DNA from: Lumbricus terrestris | Taxonomy: Eukaryota > Annelida > Clitellata > Crassiclitellata > Lumbricidae | Assembly (NCBI GenBank): GCA_949752735.1 | Contig: OX457036.1 | Span: 14,637,516-14,701,515, forward strand | DNA: 64,000 bases | Direction: 5' to 3' | In this document: in pieces, positions 40,367 to 54,336 of the stretch | Layout of the letters: each line of letters begins with the position of its first letter | Numbering within the stretch: position 1 is the first letter of the stretch | The notes under the pieces: model-generated | The model's input: the letters and a program-made list of their open reading frames with translations, nothing else | Database searches by the model: none | What the model was told of the DNA's origin: nothing | Translations under genes and position numbers: made by a program

Positions 40367-43212
40367 CTACAAAAACGCAGAACACACAGTATATTAAACA
40401 AAAAATGTATTTAAATCTGTTTATTTACACACATACGTACATACAAACGTGCATGTGCGTGCAAGTGTGTAAAATATACTTATACACAATTTTCAAATGA
40501 CACAATTTTCTCAAATCCCCGCTGGTATTATTACAATATATGAATGTTCGTAAATGCACCACACAGACCAGTATAGCTAAGTTTCACATACGTGTTCAAG
40601 AGTGATCTTGCACTCCATCAAAGCAATTTCCAATTCATGCCACATTACGATTAACTCAACAACAGAGTAAATTGCTGTACCAAAGACTCCTTACATTTCA
40701 GAACTTATAACAACCCAACGGAGGACGCGTTGCAGACACAACTATGGAGTTGAGCCGCTGGTGGCAAGTTGGTTGGTTCAACGTCCATTATTCCCGTAAC
40801 TCTTTATATCAGCTATTCCTGTACCACAAAGATAAATTTGTTTATCTTTGTTACGCAAGAGGCCAGTCACAGATGAAAAACGATGCGGCTCACTTGCCGG
40901 CTGCCAGCAGCCCAGCCGTCTAGTGACGCATGCCAGCACCAGCCTCTTCCGACCTTAGCAGCGGCAAAGGCCGTCGGTTCCCTCTCCCTACCTAATAATG
41001 GGGGCGGGGGGGCTAGCAACAGATGGTTCTGCTCCCTGCAAATTAAATGTGCCAGCCGTCTACACGGCGGGTTTATCAAGGGATTATGTATTTGGGGGGA
41101 AGGTGGACGGAGAGCTGGGTTATTGGCCACTGTTGTAAACAACAGACCAATCGTTTTTATTGTTGATTGTTGATTGAGGCATTGTGTGAATCATGGAATT
41201 GATGGATCAAGTCTAAAACGATCTGAAAGACAGAGCCGCCTATATATGAATCATGCACGATGGGTGAATCAACTCTCCATGGCAGATCACGTGAAGGACA
41301 GACAGACTGAGTCAAAACAAGGCCAAGCAATTAAAAACACAATAAATTTCTAGGATAGGCTACACAGTTGCACACGCACACACTGCGCATATTGCAAATT
41401 ACCATTGCCATTGTCTTGCGGCTCAAACAACCAACTCATTGTATTACAAGACAATTGTCAAAACAGCTCTACTGACTTAGTCAAATTCTCAAAGGTGTCA
41501 GCATGACCATATATATCACTGGGGAACAAATGTATCAGCAATAAAACAACTGCAATTAATTTATAGGATATCAAAGTAAATTCAATACACAGGCAAATTT
41601 ATACCAAAAAACCACTTTCTCTATAATAGAGCAAAAAGTTAACAGTTCTCCACAAGGTCACAATACATCTAATGACCAACTATTCACAATTACCCCAGCT
41701 TCACTAGGGCCACACTTGATCATTTGATGCTTTTGCTCCAACATGCTATACTCTGTCCACCAAAACAGTACCATGTACTTAGTCCTTCGATGTCTACCAT
41801 TCGCATGCTCTGGAAATCAAAGACAGCTTCTGTCTGCTCCACAGGTTCCACGATATTCCCCAGGTCAGGTCAAAGTCTCACCTTTCCCCTCACTGCCTGT
41901 TCAAGACCTTCACGTCTGCCCCTTCTTAGGGTCAGCATCGATCTCAGCTACATCACTGAACTGTCATCTTGCAGCCATAGATCGTAAAACGTAATTTTAC
42001 TTGAGAAATGGCCGTCAGTTGATGCGTCTTGCATTTTGATCACAGTGCCACGAAACTCCACCCTAGACCTCATTTTTCATCTACACAAATATAGTTCCAT
42101 CAGCTTCACAATGGCAATGCAGAAGATATGTTGGATTAAACTATCTGTATTATAAAACCTATCAATATAAATCAATCAATCAGACAATCAATTTGTTTTG
42201 CTGATTACCATAGAATGCAACAAAGTAACAAAATGATAAATGGAATAATACCGATCATTTCAACAAACTGCAGAATACATTACTTTAAATAAAACGTTGT
42301 AAGGGCTACTACAGAAAAAGTCCAAAAGGACCATTAGTCCTGCCGAGTATGGAGATTGGAGAACTATCATGACAGCAAATTTTATTGTCAGTGTGGATAA
42401 CATAATACTCTCAAAAATACTCAAAAAGATTAAAAACTTAAACAGGCATTGCTTTTTTCTTAACTACATACCTAAACCTAAACATGACATCATGACTACA
42501 TTATTTTCAGCATTCAGCAGCACTCAAACTTCACAGAGAGTTCACTGAACTAAATAAAAAATTCTATATTGTTTTGTGGTAACAACAGTTGCGTACAAAC
42601 AAATGCAGTTTTTCTCCATGCACTAAAACCCCGTGTACAATCTAGATGAAAAAATACGGCTGCACAGTACGTCTGCAGCATTAAGGTCCGACGCGTCACC
42701 GGGCCTAATGGGGAGGATGTTTTCCATATTCTCCCTCTGGGTTTCCGGCTCATCAGTCGGATGATCTCGATTAGCGGATGCAGCGGCACAAAGCAAGCAC
42801 ACCGAGGCATAAATCAGCCACGGATGACTCCAGACAAATGATTCCACAGCAGACAAATGATTCTGGAGCCACAATCAACGAATGTTATGACCGAAATCTG
42901 GACATCACTTGACCAGTAACCATACACTTCGCCCATGCGGGGAAAATAACGGTCAGGGCCGAGACAAGACGGGCCGTAGCAGAGACGACTGTTTGAACAA
43001 CAGAACGGGACAGACGATGGCAATCAGGCGAAGCAGGACAAGGAGGCCATCAGTATTGTCCTTATCGGAAGCAGCATTTGTCTTTTTCGGGTCCAACACC
43101 GCATGTTCTATTATCATTCCAGTAGTTGTCCATCATCATCAGTGCAACATTATCATGATCATCATCAGATTCATCAAATTACCATAATTATCTTCATCAA
43201 CATCTTTGGTAC
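40367..43212 (-). other. First (5' UTR) intron of DYRK1, part 1
   Basis: Inferred intron. A CpG-containing patch at 40715-41110 is open on the minus strand for 92 codons, and 42550-42874 is open in two frames, but neither resembles a known protein. No repeat is clearly identified. Confidence 0.45.
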
Positions 43213-43220
43213 CACTAAAC

Positions 43221-44072
43221 CAGTGATTCCCAACCTTTTTTGGCTTACGGCACACTAAGAAAGAATAAAAATTTCGCGGCACACTGAATTATAATTGCCA
43301 TTTTTTCTATTTGTCATTATTATTTAATAATATTATCATTTTAAAGTTCATATTGTATAATAATAGTACTCTACATGTAGTCTAGTGAATGAGCAGATCA
43401 AATTGAAATGAGGCTCCAGAGACGACAATCATACTCGCATTTCATCGTCGATTCTAAGAAGTCTTTCTCTGCGGTTACATTTGATTTAAGTTCAGACTGA
43501 AAATTTAAGTTAGAAAAACTACGAAGATGCAAATGGCAAATTTTGACTGCACGTGAATTGATCGAGGTAGGCCTATATGATCTTAGAACGGAAAGCCAAA
43601 ATTTATTCAAACTCTTTTCGAAAAATGTTGACTGATAAAATTTATCATTAATTTTCGTAAATCAATGAGCTCTTCTTTATCATCGGTTGTAAGATTTGTT
43701 GTTTCGCCGATTACGAATAGATTGATTACCCAGTCAAAATTGTCGATTGCAAGCGAAGGGAAGTAGGCCTAATGCTGTAGTGCTGGTTGTAGGTCTATCA
43801 ATGTTTTTAGTATTTCATGTGCAATTTTTGTTTTTGACTGAGATTCATTGACTGTGGGAAACAATCAAGATTTCCATTGGTGATCTTAACCTGTTACAGT
43901 GTGAGAGATTAAGACCAACTGACTAAAGTTTTGATGTTGCAGTGATGACGTTTGCAGATGTTTTGTTTGGAATCATTATTAATTAACAACATGCTAGAAT
44001 TTTTCCCGCGGCACACTTCCAAAGTTCTCACGGCACACTAGTGTGCCGCGGCACACAGGTTGGGAATAACTG
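43221..44072 (-). mobile_element. Deletion derivative of a hAT element
   Basis: Ends CAGTGATTCCCAACCT and the complement of CAGTTATTCCCAACCT; exact 8-bp duplication CACTAAAC at 43213-43220 and 44073-44080. GCGGCACAC motifs near both ends resemble those of the 87-1608 element, so the two are relatives. The interior is mostly non-coding apart from a transposase scrap. Confidence 0.9.
43381..43510 (-). pseudogene. Transposase C-terminal remnant
   Basis: On the minus strand one frame reads KCNRRERLLRIDDEMRV, a stop, then LSSLEPHFNLIC, aligning with RERLQMVDDEMRVCLSAIEPRLELIC of the transposase at 399-1421. Stops interrupt it, so it is dead. Confidence 0.85.
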
Positions 44073-44080
44073 CACTAAAC

Positions 44081-46880
44081 AAATCTATTCCATCTTATTT
44101 CCTGGGTCTGTGACACTGAGCATGCCTCCAAATAGCTCATACTGTGAGACACAATAAATTGTCAGATATGCAAGTATTGCAATTGTAATCATACATTTAT
44201 ATAGCACCACTTCAAGAGAACTCCTCAGAGGCGCTCCTGACCTGACACCAAACCAAAATCAAACAAAAGTATTAGAGTGACACTTACATTTTTTTTGAAT
44301 TTCACAGGTCTCAGACAACACAGCATGATTACAATACATGAACAGAAGACCAGAAGTTACTACATGAGTCGAATGTGTCAGGCAGACAAACATGGTGTCA
44401 AATTCATCCTAACTAGTGCTCATTTTGCTGAAAAAAAGGCCCAGCTGACTCTTGGGAGGTAGTGGGAAGCAAACCAGCATCCATACGCTCACTCTTCAAG
44501 CCTTCAAGCATCACCATTACCCAAAACCTCCAATCCCCATTATGGCACATTGAAAGAAACCCCATGGGAGTATTATCACCACTTTCCCCATCTGCAGAGT
44601 GCATCCAAACATTTCTATCTCCCCAGACACACTGTAACATGTCTGGGGAAATGGCGTTTCCCCCCCTGTGGTTGATCCTCCAATTGGAATGACCTTAAAT
44701 GCACAAGCCTAGTCTTCTTCGTGGAAATGGTCATTTCCATGCAATCATGTGAATCATCTATTCAGGATACAAGATTAAATCGAATGCATTGCATGATGAT
44801 TTGCATCTAATCTAATCACCAAGATAGCCGCATAATCACAATGCGTTGCAAGGCATTTATGATGGTTGATTCAATTGACACAGAAGTCAACAATTGTAAT
44901 CCATTGGAAAATTATCTGTCAAAGTCTGATAGAACCAACAGAAAATAAAATATAATTAATAACAACAATAATAAATAATAATAATTTGTTTACTAATTCA
45001 AACTGACAAATATATTATGCAGTAATATCACATGATCATAAGATGTCAAATTTAACTGTGTGGCAACCTGCAAGACTCCCATCTGCTCTACTGTTCATTT
45101 TACAGAACTTTGCTCTCTATGGAGGGAAAGGGTGAGTCAACCATATGGGTACAGCAGGTATCAAACCCGGGTCCTTCCAATCTTTGTGCCATCCTGTATT
45201 CCTGTTACCATTTAACCATCTGCCTACCTGGAGATATTTAAGCAACAAGAACGAAAGGTTGAAAGGTCAACGTTATGTGTACACCTTGCAGAGCCTCTCG
45301 AAGCAAATTACACGTTCACCTGATGCTATGAACACTACACATTCGGCCAACAAGAACCAAAAAGCAACTGGGCCTTGGCTGACCAAAACCAACAGCAGCT
45401 GGCACCAAGGCCAGCAACAGATGGTGAAAGAGGCCAAGGTCAACTAATGAACTGCACCTGGAAATCAGGAAGAGGCCAATGCCAACGGCCGCTGCCTACA
45501 AAGCAATGACAAGGCCCTGCCGTCAAATTGCCACCAACATGGCAGCTAAGGCCAATGTTTAATTGCCACTGACAAAGCGGAAGTAGGGTAAGGCCACGGA
45601 ATAATTGCCATCAAAGATGAAAGATATCACCGTTATCACTGCCATGAAAGAACACCAAATGTTGACTGAGCACCACAAACAATGTCGGCTAAAGGTACAC
45701 ACCAATATCGGTGGAACGTTTTCAGACAAACACACAGGTGGCAAGGCCTACAGCCAGATTATTACAGTAGTACTGAGACAAGCATCAGAAAATTCGCTTC
45801 CAGTACTTAAATCGAAAAAAATCGATACTAAAAAATAAAAGGGCCAGAACAGTGTACACCTACAAGGACAGCCAACCATCTGTCAGCTTCTGGCAACATT
45901 TGCCTGCTGCTAGCAGACATCCTATTAAAAAAAGTAGCAGCGACGGCGGATAATCCAGATACAAGACGACCCGTCTGTTTACGTTAGATATTCTGTACCA
46001 ATGGTTTCGGTATATCCATAAAAACGCGACAACTCTGCAGCCGTCCCTTTGAACTTCAACTGGGCCACTCCAAGGACATCAGGTTCATTACTTAAGGTGT
46101 CTGACATCGGGAGAAACTCCCATTAGCTAATGGCAAGACGCGCTTCCAATCACACCCTCCTTAATACATTAAAAAACAACTTTCAACTTCAACACTAAAA
46201 ATAACAAGAATGGAAACTATCACACGATGATTCACCGTACTCCCCACTTAGCTCTTCATAATGGTTGAAATTTCCTTTTACAAAGCCCACACACAGGGTG
46301 CGAAGAAAAAGGCGAAGAAAAAGGCGAGAATGCACGTGGTCGCCTAAAAGGTGCTTTGATGTCTTGATGATATGCTGTTGCCGGGAAACAAGCAGTTGTG
46401 CATGCGTGTATGCGGCTAGGTATTTATTTGAGAAGATCTTAGAGGACACTTTCAACTCCACCAATGCTCATACTTTAGCAGTGCCAGTCCAGAGCCTGGA
46501 GAAAGAGAGGTGACGCTAATCATCCTTGATATGAAAGTGTTCTTTAAACAGCAACAAGCAGAAGACACTTTGTCCAGATAGATGCATATATACATACATA
46601 TGCACATATATGTGCGTGTCTTTGTTTGTGTGTGTGTGTGTACGATGTATGTAAATACAATATACAATGTAGGTAAGCATATTTATATGTATGTAGGCAT
46701 GTATGCACCAATAGGTGTCATGTATCCACGCAAATATATACATGTATTCAAAATTTAGACAAAAAGAAACACATGTGCAAATAACAGTTTCTTATATTTA
46801 GAGGCACTAGTTAACACAAGATCAAAATAGAATATGCCAGACAAGTAAAAAACAGAGCAGTGGCAAGCAGGCAACTACAA
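44081..46880 (-). other. Inferred first intron, part 2
   Basis: A SINE tail fragment (44190-44236, minus) and AAGGCC/AATTGCCA-rich degenerate repetition at about 45415-45640 are present. A hairpin with CCCCAGACA arms lies near 44622-44650. No gene is recognised. Confidence 0.45.
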
Positions 46881-46883
46881 TAA

Positions 46884-47673
46884 GGCCCCAAAAATAATGG
46901 TGTGTTTCCGGTAACAGAGCTCCAAAAAATTGGATAGGTAGGTCGAAAAATATTTTTATTTTGGTAAAATATTTTTATACAGTGACTATCCGAAAAATTA
47001 TACCAACTACTCTTTTTTGCATAAAGGTACATGCTGCAACAAAGTGCGTGTTCTAAGCAAGTATAAACTGCCTATTTCCCGACTGTCTGCACCTAAAATT
47101 GATCTAGAAAACAATTATATTAATTTCATTTTGTTGACATTTTTCTGGTAAGATAAAGTGGGAAGGGAAGGGGAAGATGAGTGCGAACAGAACATCACTG
47201 CTAGGGGTCGTTCCAGACTGGCCAAGCCAGTGACTAGTTACACCTAGATGTTGCTAGGTTTATTTTCCCTAGTCACCATTAGAGGTGGCTCAAGTGAGAA
47301 TGATAAGGCTAGAGGTTTCTCAAGACTGGCAACCAGGAAGTAGTTAGGCAGGCGTGAAACTCTAAGGCAATGTCACTGTAAATAAAAAATTTACACAGAA
47401 TTTTCCGAGTCGCGACAATAAAAGTGAGTCGGTCGGGTTACCCGAAACACAACATTTTTTAGCCTAAGATCCAACTCTATACGGAAGGCAATGTCACCGT
47501 ATTATGTCAATACAAATGTTTTTTAAATAAAAAAACAAATAAAAAATTTAATTTAAAAAAAACATTTTAATAAAAAAAATTTTAATAAATTTTTTTTACA
47601 AAATTATTTGGGTCGCGGCAATAAAAGAGGGTCGGTCGGGTTACCGGAAACACAACATTATTTTTTTTGGGCC
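46884..47673. mobile_element. PIF/Harbinger-like MITE, short form, copy C
   Basis: Ends GGCCCCAAAAATAATGGTG and complement GGCCC..., flanked by TAA at 46881-46883 and 47674-47676. Same orientation as copy A, with doubled terminal block at the right and no SINE-derived centre. Confidence 0.85.
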
Positions 47674-47676
47674 TAA

Positions 47677-48238
47677 CATGATCACAGAGGTTAGAAGGTG
47701 ATGATGGCCTGTAGACAATTTTATGCAACAAAACAAAACTGAGTTCTAACAAAACTATGCACTCAGGGTCATATCACTCATTAGGCACCACAACAGGTGC
47801 AGTGCTTAGTCTCTGCGAACCTTTCTATGGCCTAAGTCAGGCTGAAAATGAGATATTCAAAACAATAACTCTAATAAATGAACTTGTCACAAAAAATAAA
47901 AAAGGAAATCTTGAATCAGTTGCCACTAGCAAATTTTTTTAGAGTAAAGAGAAGAAAGATAATCAAAGCATCACCGGAAATACTGTAATCAGACCTTAGT
48001 GGATATATCCAGGATATCAAAATTAAAATAATTAACATTACAATGATAAAATTAAGATCTAAAATCAAAACTCGGGCGTGTCCGTGAATCATGTTTTAAC
48101 TTGATGTCAATTTGCCTCTGTTTCAGCCTATGTTACATTGGGAGTGGGGTGGTTCCCCGAATGAATGAAAAAATGAGCTGGCAGAACTTTGGAAGTTTAC
48201 AAATGGAAGATTGCCAAGGGCCTATTATTTTATTTTAT
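47677..48238 (-). other. Inferred first intron, part 3
   Basis: AT-rich, no gene or clear repeat recognised. Confidence 0.4.
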
Positions 48239-48445
48239 GGGGCGCAGTGTGTAGTGGTAATAGTTCGGTGCCTTGAAGACATAAGGTTGCGGGTTTGATT
48301 CCACCTCAAGCCACCGATTAGGGACCTGAGAAAGTCCTTCACTCGCAATCACTCATGCACTTCCAGGTAAAACTTCAATTCAGTGTCTGCGCTGTAGTCG
48401 GGAGCAACTCTGAATAGATATTTTGAAGGGCACTATAACAAGTGC
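48239..48445 (+). mobile_element. tRNA-derived SINE, diverged copy
   Basis: GGGGCGCAGTGTGTAGTGG (A-box region), GGTTTGATTCC (B box), AAGTCCTTCACTCGC, CGGGAGCAACTCTGA and GGGCACTATAACAAG follow the order of the 31284 copy. Confidence 0.8.
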
Positions 48446-49240
48446 TCATGCAAACATACTACATTAAATCAGTAGGAAATGGGAAACAACAAAACATAGA
48501 CAAAACAAAATGACAATAAATCAAGACAACTCAAAAGCAACCACAATAATACGATTCTGTACAATATATATTTGTTATTTGTCAGTACAGGATTGAAGTA
48601 TATATGCATTACTATTAACAAGATCAGTTTGCAATTACAGTTTGTCAGAGCTATGATGGCTGAGAATATATCGACCACGTCAAATATGTTTTTACACAGG
48701 ATACTGCGATTTCTTTTTGGAGTTATTTCGATTTAGCAGACATGATTTTCATTGTCTGATATATCGACAAAATGACACGATCAAATAAAACAAAGCCACA
48801 CGAACCCAACTATTTAAAAAATCCACTTTCAATACGACCAAACAAGATGATATACGAAGATGAAGAAGAAAAGCCATGTTTAAGCTAACCTGATAGATTT
48901 TTAGATAGCCATGGGTACAAAGTGCTAACTAGCGACTTCATTTTCTCAGCCTCAGCATATTAGAGCGGGTGACCAGATGTCCCCCTCACCATCTCATTTT
49001 CCACCAAAAGTGTACAGTCTGCACACTCATTATGGGTGAGCTGGCTAGGGGCATAGGTGCAGCAGAAATCCAAAAACCAAATTTCTGCACAATGGGGGAT
49101 GTGAACCCCAAACTCTCGATTGACAGGACTTACAGCACCCCAACCAGTATACTAACAAGCACCGCCCACACACACACACATAGACAGATGAAACAAAGTT
49201 CTGGCAAAGAACAAGTCCGTGAAACGTGAACACCAAAAGA
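48446..49240 (-). other. Inferred first intron, part 4
   Basis: No gene recognised. A short AC run lies at 49148-49166. Confidence 0.4.
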
Positions 49241-49589
49241 TGAAACATGAAACAGCTGCTAATAAATATCCTCCACAAAAATACGACAGGCCAACAAGAC
49301 ATTGATGCAAAAAAGACAGAACAGAACAGAACCGCTAAAGAATCCACAAGACGAAGAGGACGGTCTGACATAGAGACGACGCCGTCGAAACAGACGAGAC
49401 ATCTGTCACGGAATCCCGACGAACCGGATAATCAATCAAGACACAACGAAAACAAGAAAACTGCCAACGAAACATCAAGAAGACAAACACAACGAAGAAA
49501 ACAACACACACACCAACGAAGAAGAAGAAAATCGGCCACAGAAGACAAGCTACAGCACCATCACACAGCCAATGCATGGATGAAGAAGA

Positions 49590-49613
49590 AATGGATGGAT
49601 GGATGGATGGATG
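49590..49613. repeat. (ATGG)n microsatellite
   Basis: About six ATGG units. Confidence 0.85.
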
Positions 49614-49639
49614 GACAAGACAGCAGACAGACAGACATA

Positions 49640-50310
49640 GCATCACGAGACGACCGACCGGTACCTCCTCACGACCAACCACCGACCAGCGGCGGCGTCG
49701 CTGTCGTCATGTGCGCGCCGTCACAGGGGACGGCTTTAAGCTCTACAGCAAAATCAATGCCAGTAATCTAGTGCTATGTGAGCGCACGCATAAAATCCAG
49801 CGGCGGCGGCGGCAACGGCGGCTAGATCTATCAGACGACGTCTCATTCCAATAAACCTGCGTCGTAGATCTGCGGTCATCGGGCCCCTCTGCGCCTCCTC
49901 CCTCGGCCAGCCCCTCTGCGCCGCCTCCTCCCTCGGCCAGCCCCGCGATGCCTCCTTCTCCTCCTCCATCGGCCTGCGACGCATTGCCTCCTCGCCTCAT
50001 CCTCCTCGCTGACGTCGCCGCCGCCGACGCCACGCCAGAGAAATGAACAGCTGCTAGACAATCTAATGTTATGCAACAAATATGCCAATGGCCGCCACCA
50101 CCACCACCACCACCGCTACCACCAGTTGCGTGTCGCCTCCTTTTGCAGCACCGAAAAGCTGCAGCAGACGATGCTGAGAATAATCGGGTCGACCGACGGT
50201 GACCGATGTGTATGGATGAGGACGACACGTACACCGTGGACGACGACGTCAGACCGATGCGGTGGCCGCATCAGCATCAGTCTGCAAGGTCAGAAGGACA
50301 CCACTGTGGT
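49640..50310. promoter_or_regulatory. CpG-rich block, possible alternative promoter
   Basis: Dense CpG and GC-rich triplets (GGCGGC, GACGAC) contrast sharply with AT-rich surroundings. A repeat of CGCCTCCTCCCTCGGCCAGC occurs twice (about 49890-49947). Open frames on both strands (163 codons on the minus strand, 49743-50234) are Gly/Ala/Arg-rich and look like by-products of composition. The block lies in the inferred first intron of DYRK1, so a second transcription start is possible but unproved. Confidence 0.35.
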
Positions 50311-50349
50311 AGACGAACAACGCACTGATGAACATGCACTTATTCAGAT

Positions 50350-51030
50350 TGTCATGTCAGTCTGCTAGAGGAGGCAGACTACTGATATGACATGGCTGGT
50401 TATGTACGCAGTCTTACAGATATACACAATGTTTTTACATATCCACACCTAACTACACACACCCACACACTGCCAGTGACACACACACACCCACACCCAC
50501 ACACACACCCACACACACACACAGATATCCAAGTAGAGTGGGACTGATGCAAAAGTAGATACAGTCAGAGGCAGGCAGATAAACAAGTAGACTAGACATA
50601 GACAGAAACATATGCAGGCAAAAGTAGACACAGAAACAGTCAATGTCAGACCAACACATACAGAGTAAGTCAAAGAAATCCAAGCAAAAGTAAAGATATG
50701 CAAGACAGAAGCAGCTAGGCGTGTTGAAGCGGAGGCAAGCAGAAGCAAAAGTAGACATGGAAACAGTCAATGACACAGATACGCACCAAGCAAACTTCTC
50801 ACTTTGTTAAAATAATAACTAATGAGAAACAACCCTAGATTGTCTTCCCAGACACAAACATCTTCAACGAAATCAATGCAGCTTAAACACAGCCACAACA
50901 AACGCTAAGGTCAACGCTAACAAGCACCAGACTAACCACCTCCTCCATCCCCCAAATTCCCCTCCACAACGAGACATGACCTCTGGTGTCCTAATATCAC
51001 ACGCACGCACACACACGAACGTACGCATAT

Positions 51031-51069
<39 letters not shown>

Positions 51070-51905
51070 GAAACACTCACATACACAGACAGACACAAAC
51101 ATGCAGGCACACACATACAAACAGAAAAACACAGAGGCACACACACACACACACATACAGACACACACATGCACAGTCCCGGAATTCCGTCAACCACGCC
51201 GTTGCCTCATAACCATCTCTACGACAGAGATCGAACCACGGAGAGCAAACCACGCCATAAATCGAGACAGATGGCCAGCCCCTGAAATCCTATTCCTCAG
51301 GCCAGCAGGCGCAGTGGCACAAACATCTGTCCGGGCCACACAGGAACAGGACGATCGGCGCCCGACAGACACGTACACCACCACGGCAGATGCAAATCCT
51401 TGAACTACTACTACTACCCTGCCTATTAGTAGCACAGGGCCAATCTACTTTCTCCTCCAGCAGACAGACAGACACTACTCCATCCCAATCCCCACCCCGG
51501 CTGCTACTCCTGGCCTCCTCCTCCTCCTCTCCACCGCACACAGGACCAGATAACTTTATTGCTGCTCACCGGTAGGCTAGAGTCCTTCCGAGAAACCAGG
51601 CAGCAGCCGGATAAAAACGCTGGCCAGAATTCGCCAGACATGGAGGGATATATAACGCTCTTCAAAGGGTAACTTCCGGCCGTGCCACACCCCAACAGAC
51701 CACTTAGCCTGGGACGTTAACTTGCTTTAATGAATCGCAACGATCACCACACTGGTGTAAAACATATCGATGGCTTGTTCTTAGCCACATTCATGTAACC
51801 GATCGGACGCCCTTTTACCGTCAAATGCCCCTTTAGACTCACACAAACAGGATCCAGTAAAAAGTGCATTCAGCTTCAAGTACATTTTACACTACCACTA
51901 CTTTC
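50350..51905 (-). other. Inferred first intron, part 5: AC/GT-rich
   Basis: Many AC runs and ACACAGAC-like repeats (50455-50525, 51028-51170). No gene recognised; frames here are composition artefacts. Confidence 0.5.
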
Positions 51906-51913
51906 ACGTTTAA

Positions 51914-51973
51914 CACTTTAACGACGAGTACTAAAAAGTGTCTGGAAAACCAGTGCAGACCGGCGTTAAAGGG
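51914..51973. mobile_element. Tiny piggyBac-like MITE remnant
   Basis: TTAA at 51910-51913 and 51974-51977 flank CACTTTAACGACG and the complement of CCCTTTAACGCCG, the TTAA target and CCC start typical of piggyBac. Only 60 bp long. Confidence 0.5.
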
Positions 51974-52416
51974 TTAAGACAAATAAGATAGGTATTTGGT
52001 TCCAACGTATTTCAATAAAACGTACATTTATGGCACTTTTAGTGCTATCTTCGATGGTCATATTACAGCAACCAGAGTACTTAGCAACCACCTGGGGTAG
52101 ATTTCTCAATTGCCAAAGAAAAATTTTACTCAGATACACAAGGCCTGTCTATAAAAGCAAAACAGGCAATAATGTAGGAATTAAGTCCCTGCGTGAGAAA
52201 GAACGCATAAACTTTTTGACTCGATGGCAAACCTGAAAGATGATCTACCAGGTAATCAGAATTCACAAGCCAGTGTCCTTGTCTCACATCCAAAGGACAT
52301 GTTTTATGCCAAGACTCAAAGAAGAAGGGTCAGCATGAGACATGGCAAAGTGACACACGTACAGCATCCTCTGATACATGGTGTGTGTGTGGGTGTGTGT
52401 CTGCATACATGTGCAT

Positions 52417-54284
52417 TAGGGCATAGCCGGGTGCTGACCCGGATACCCGGATATGCCGGGTATTTGACACCCGGCAGATAACCCGACTCGGTGATGAAAG
52501 GTGTTCCGGGCCGGGTGGTAATTATGAATAGCATGCCACACATCAAAGGGCTTAACAACTAACCTGCAAAATCTCCCAGCTGCATTATAGTACAATGAAC
52601 AGACAATCACAGAACAAACAGCCTGCTGATGGTTGCTTTATTAGACTATCCTATTTCAAACAGCCTACCAGCACCAGGATGAGGAAAGAGGAGGAGGAGA
52701 GTTTGTATCACCCTCTTCCATGCTGTCTTTCCTCCTCCTTCTCCTCTTTCTCTTCTACTACCCCTTCCTGAGAGGAACAGTGGTAGACCCTGTGAAGGAG
52801 AAGAGGAAGGGGAATAGTATATATATACTATATATATATAATTTATATATATTAGAAGAGTGGCACCCTCTCCCATGCTTTCTCCCCTCCCCTTCTTCCT
52901 TGGTCCTCTTTCCCTTCTATTATCCCTTCCTCTTCCTCCTGCTGCTTGGCTGTTTGAAATATCTAACAGGGAAGAGAAAGGAGATGATGAAAGAGGAGGG
53001 GGAGGAACAGTGGTAGAAGGTGAAGGAGTATAAGGGGAAAGAATGTATATATATGTATATACACATATGCAAGTGCTGCTCACGACCATAGCTATATAGG
53101 TGGGCCAGTGGTCATCTGTCATTAATCTCTTATCTTTAAAGCCTGTTTGTCAGAAGGGAGACCTTCCACCTGTTGATGTGATTCTATGCAGCCAAGCTTA
53201 ATAGGCCCCTGTCTAATATGACCATGGATACATCTCACAGATGAAGGGATGGTGCACTTTGAAATATATCTACTTGGACTGCTTGAACCACAGAAACAGG
53301 ACTGTTTATCAAATGGGCGTCTGACATCTGACCTCCTCTTGCCTGACTGGACATGGACAGATCAGCATTTCTATTCTATAGAATGATTCTATCAACAGAG
53401 TTCATGAACATATATTACTGGCACCTCTCAATCAATAACCCCTGACAGAACTCAACTGTAGTAAAATTCTGACAGGGAAGAGTTTTACTCAATTCCACCA
53501 AAGGTAGCTAACAAACCGAGTGGTGTTCATTTGACAGCATTCAAAGTGTGGACATACTATTCAGTTTAGAGATTAGAGCCCAAGCTCGGAAATCGGCAGT
53601 TTCTCCGTAAACCAGACTCGTGACCTTCATTCAGTAGGCTTGTCTGAATAGAGAGGTGCTTGTCAATCAGCCTCTGGCTCAAGTTTACCTGTAGGCAAGT
53701 ACCCAAGATCATTCAACTCCCTAAACATGCCGAGCTGCACCGTTCCTCGGAGGTTATTTATATGCAAATTACCTATTCCTCGTTAGTCTTCCAGATCTCC
53801 CCACTCACCTGTGTCTTCACCTCAGTTTAGGTCGTGCAAGTAATATTCCAACTCCCCTGTGCAGTCTTTACCTCAGACCAGGGCCTTCTATTACAGTAAT
53901 AGAAGGCTCCTATTACAGTAATAGAAGGCTCTGCTTAGTACAAGTGATCTTCCCACTCACCTACAATGTCTCACTCACTAACCTACGGCCTATAGGCTGA
54001 GGTGAAGGCTGAGGTGAACTCAGCCTATAAGGCCGCCTATAGGCCGTACAAGTGTTCCTTTGCTTATATAATACATGTAAATAAACATTATTTCCTCCCT
54101 CCTAATGGGCCAGGGCCCATTATATTTGAGTATATCAAATGGTCAGCTATACATATAATAGTTCCTTGCATGGTAGCATAATATGCTACCATGCAAGGTA
54201 TAATATGCTACACGATATTATCATGTCTTGCATTAATATACTATATTAAATAAATATTCAGAAAGAAATACATATAGTACACAC

Positions 54285-54336
<52 letters not shown>

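Noticed and set aside
41724..41994. Two overlapping plus-strand frames (87 and 83 codons)
   Set aside because: No motif, no clear splice context, and both frames open equally; treated as chance.
49247..49771. 174-codon Arg/Lys/Gln-rich frame
   Set aside because: Follows a purine- and AC-rich composition, includes an ATGG repeat, no domain and no conserved start context.
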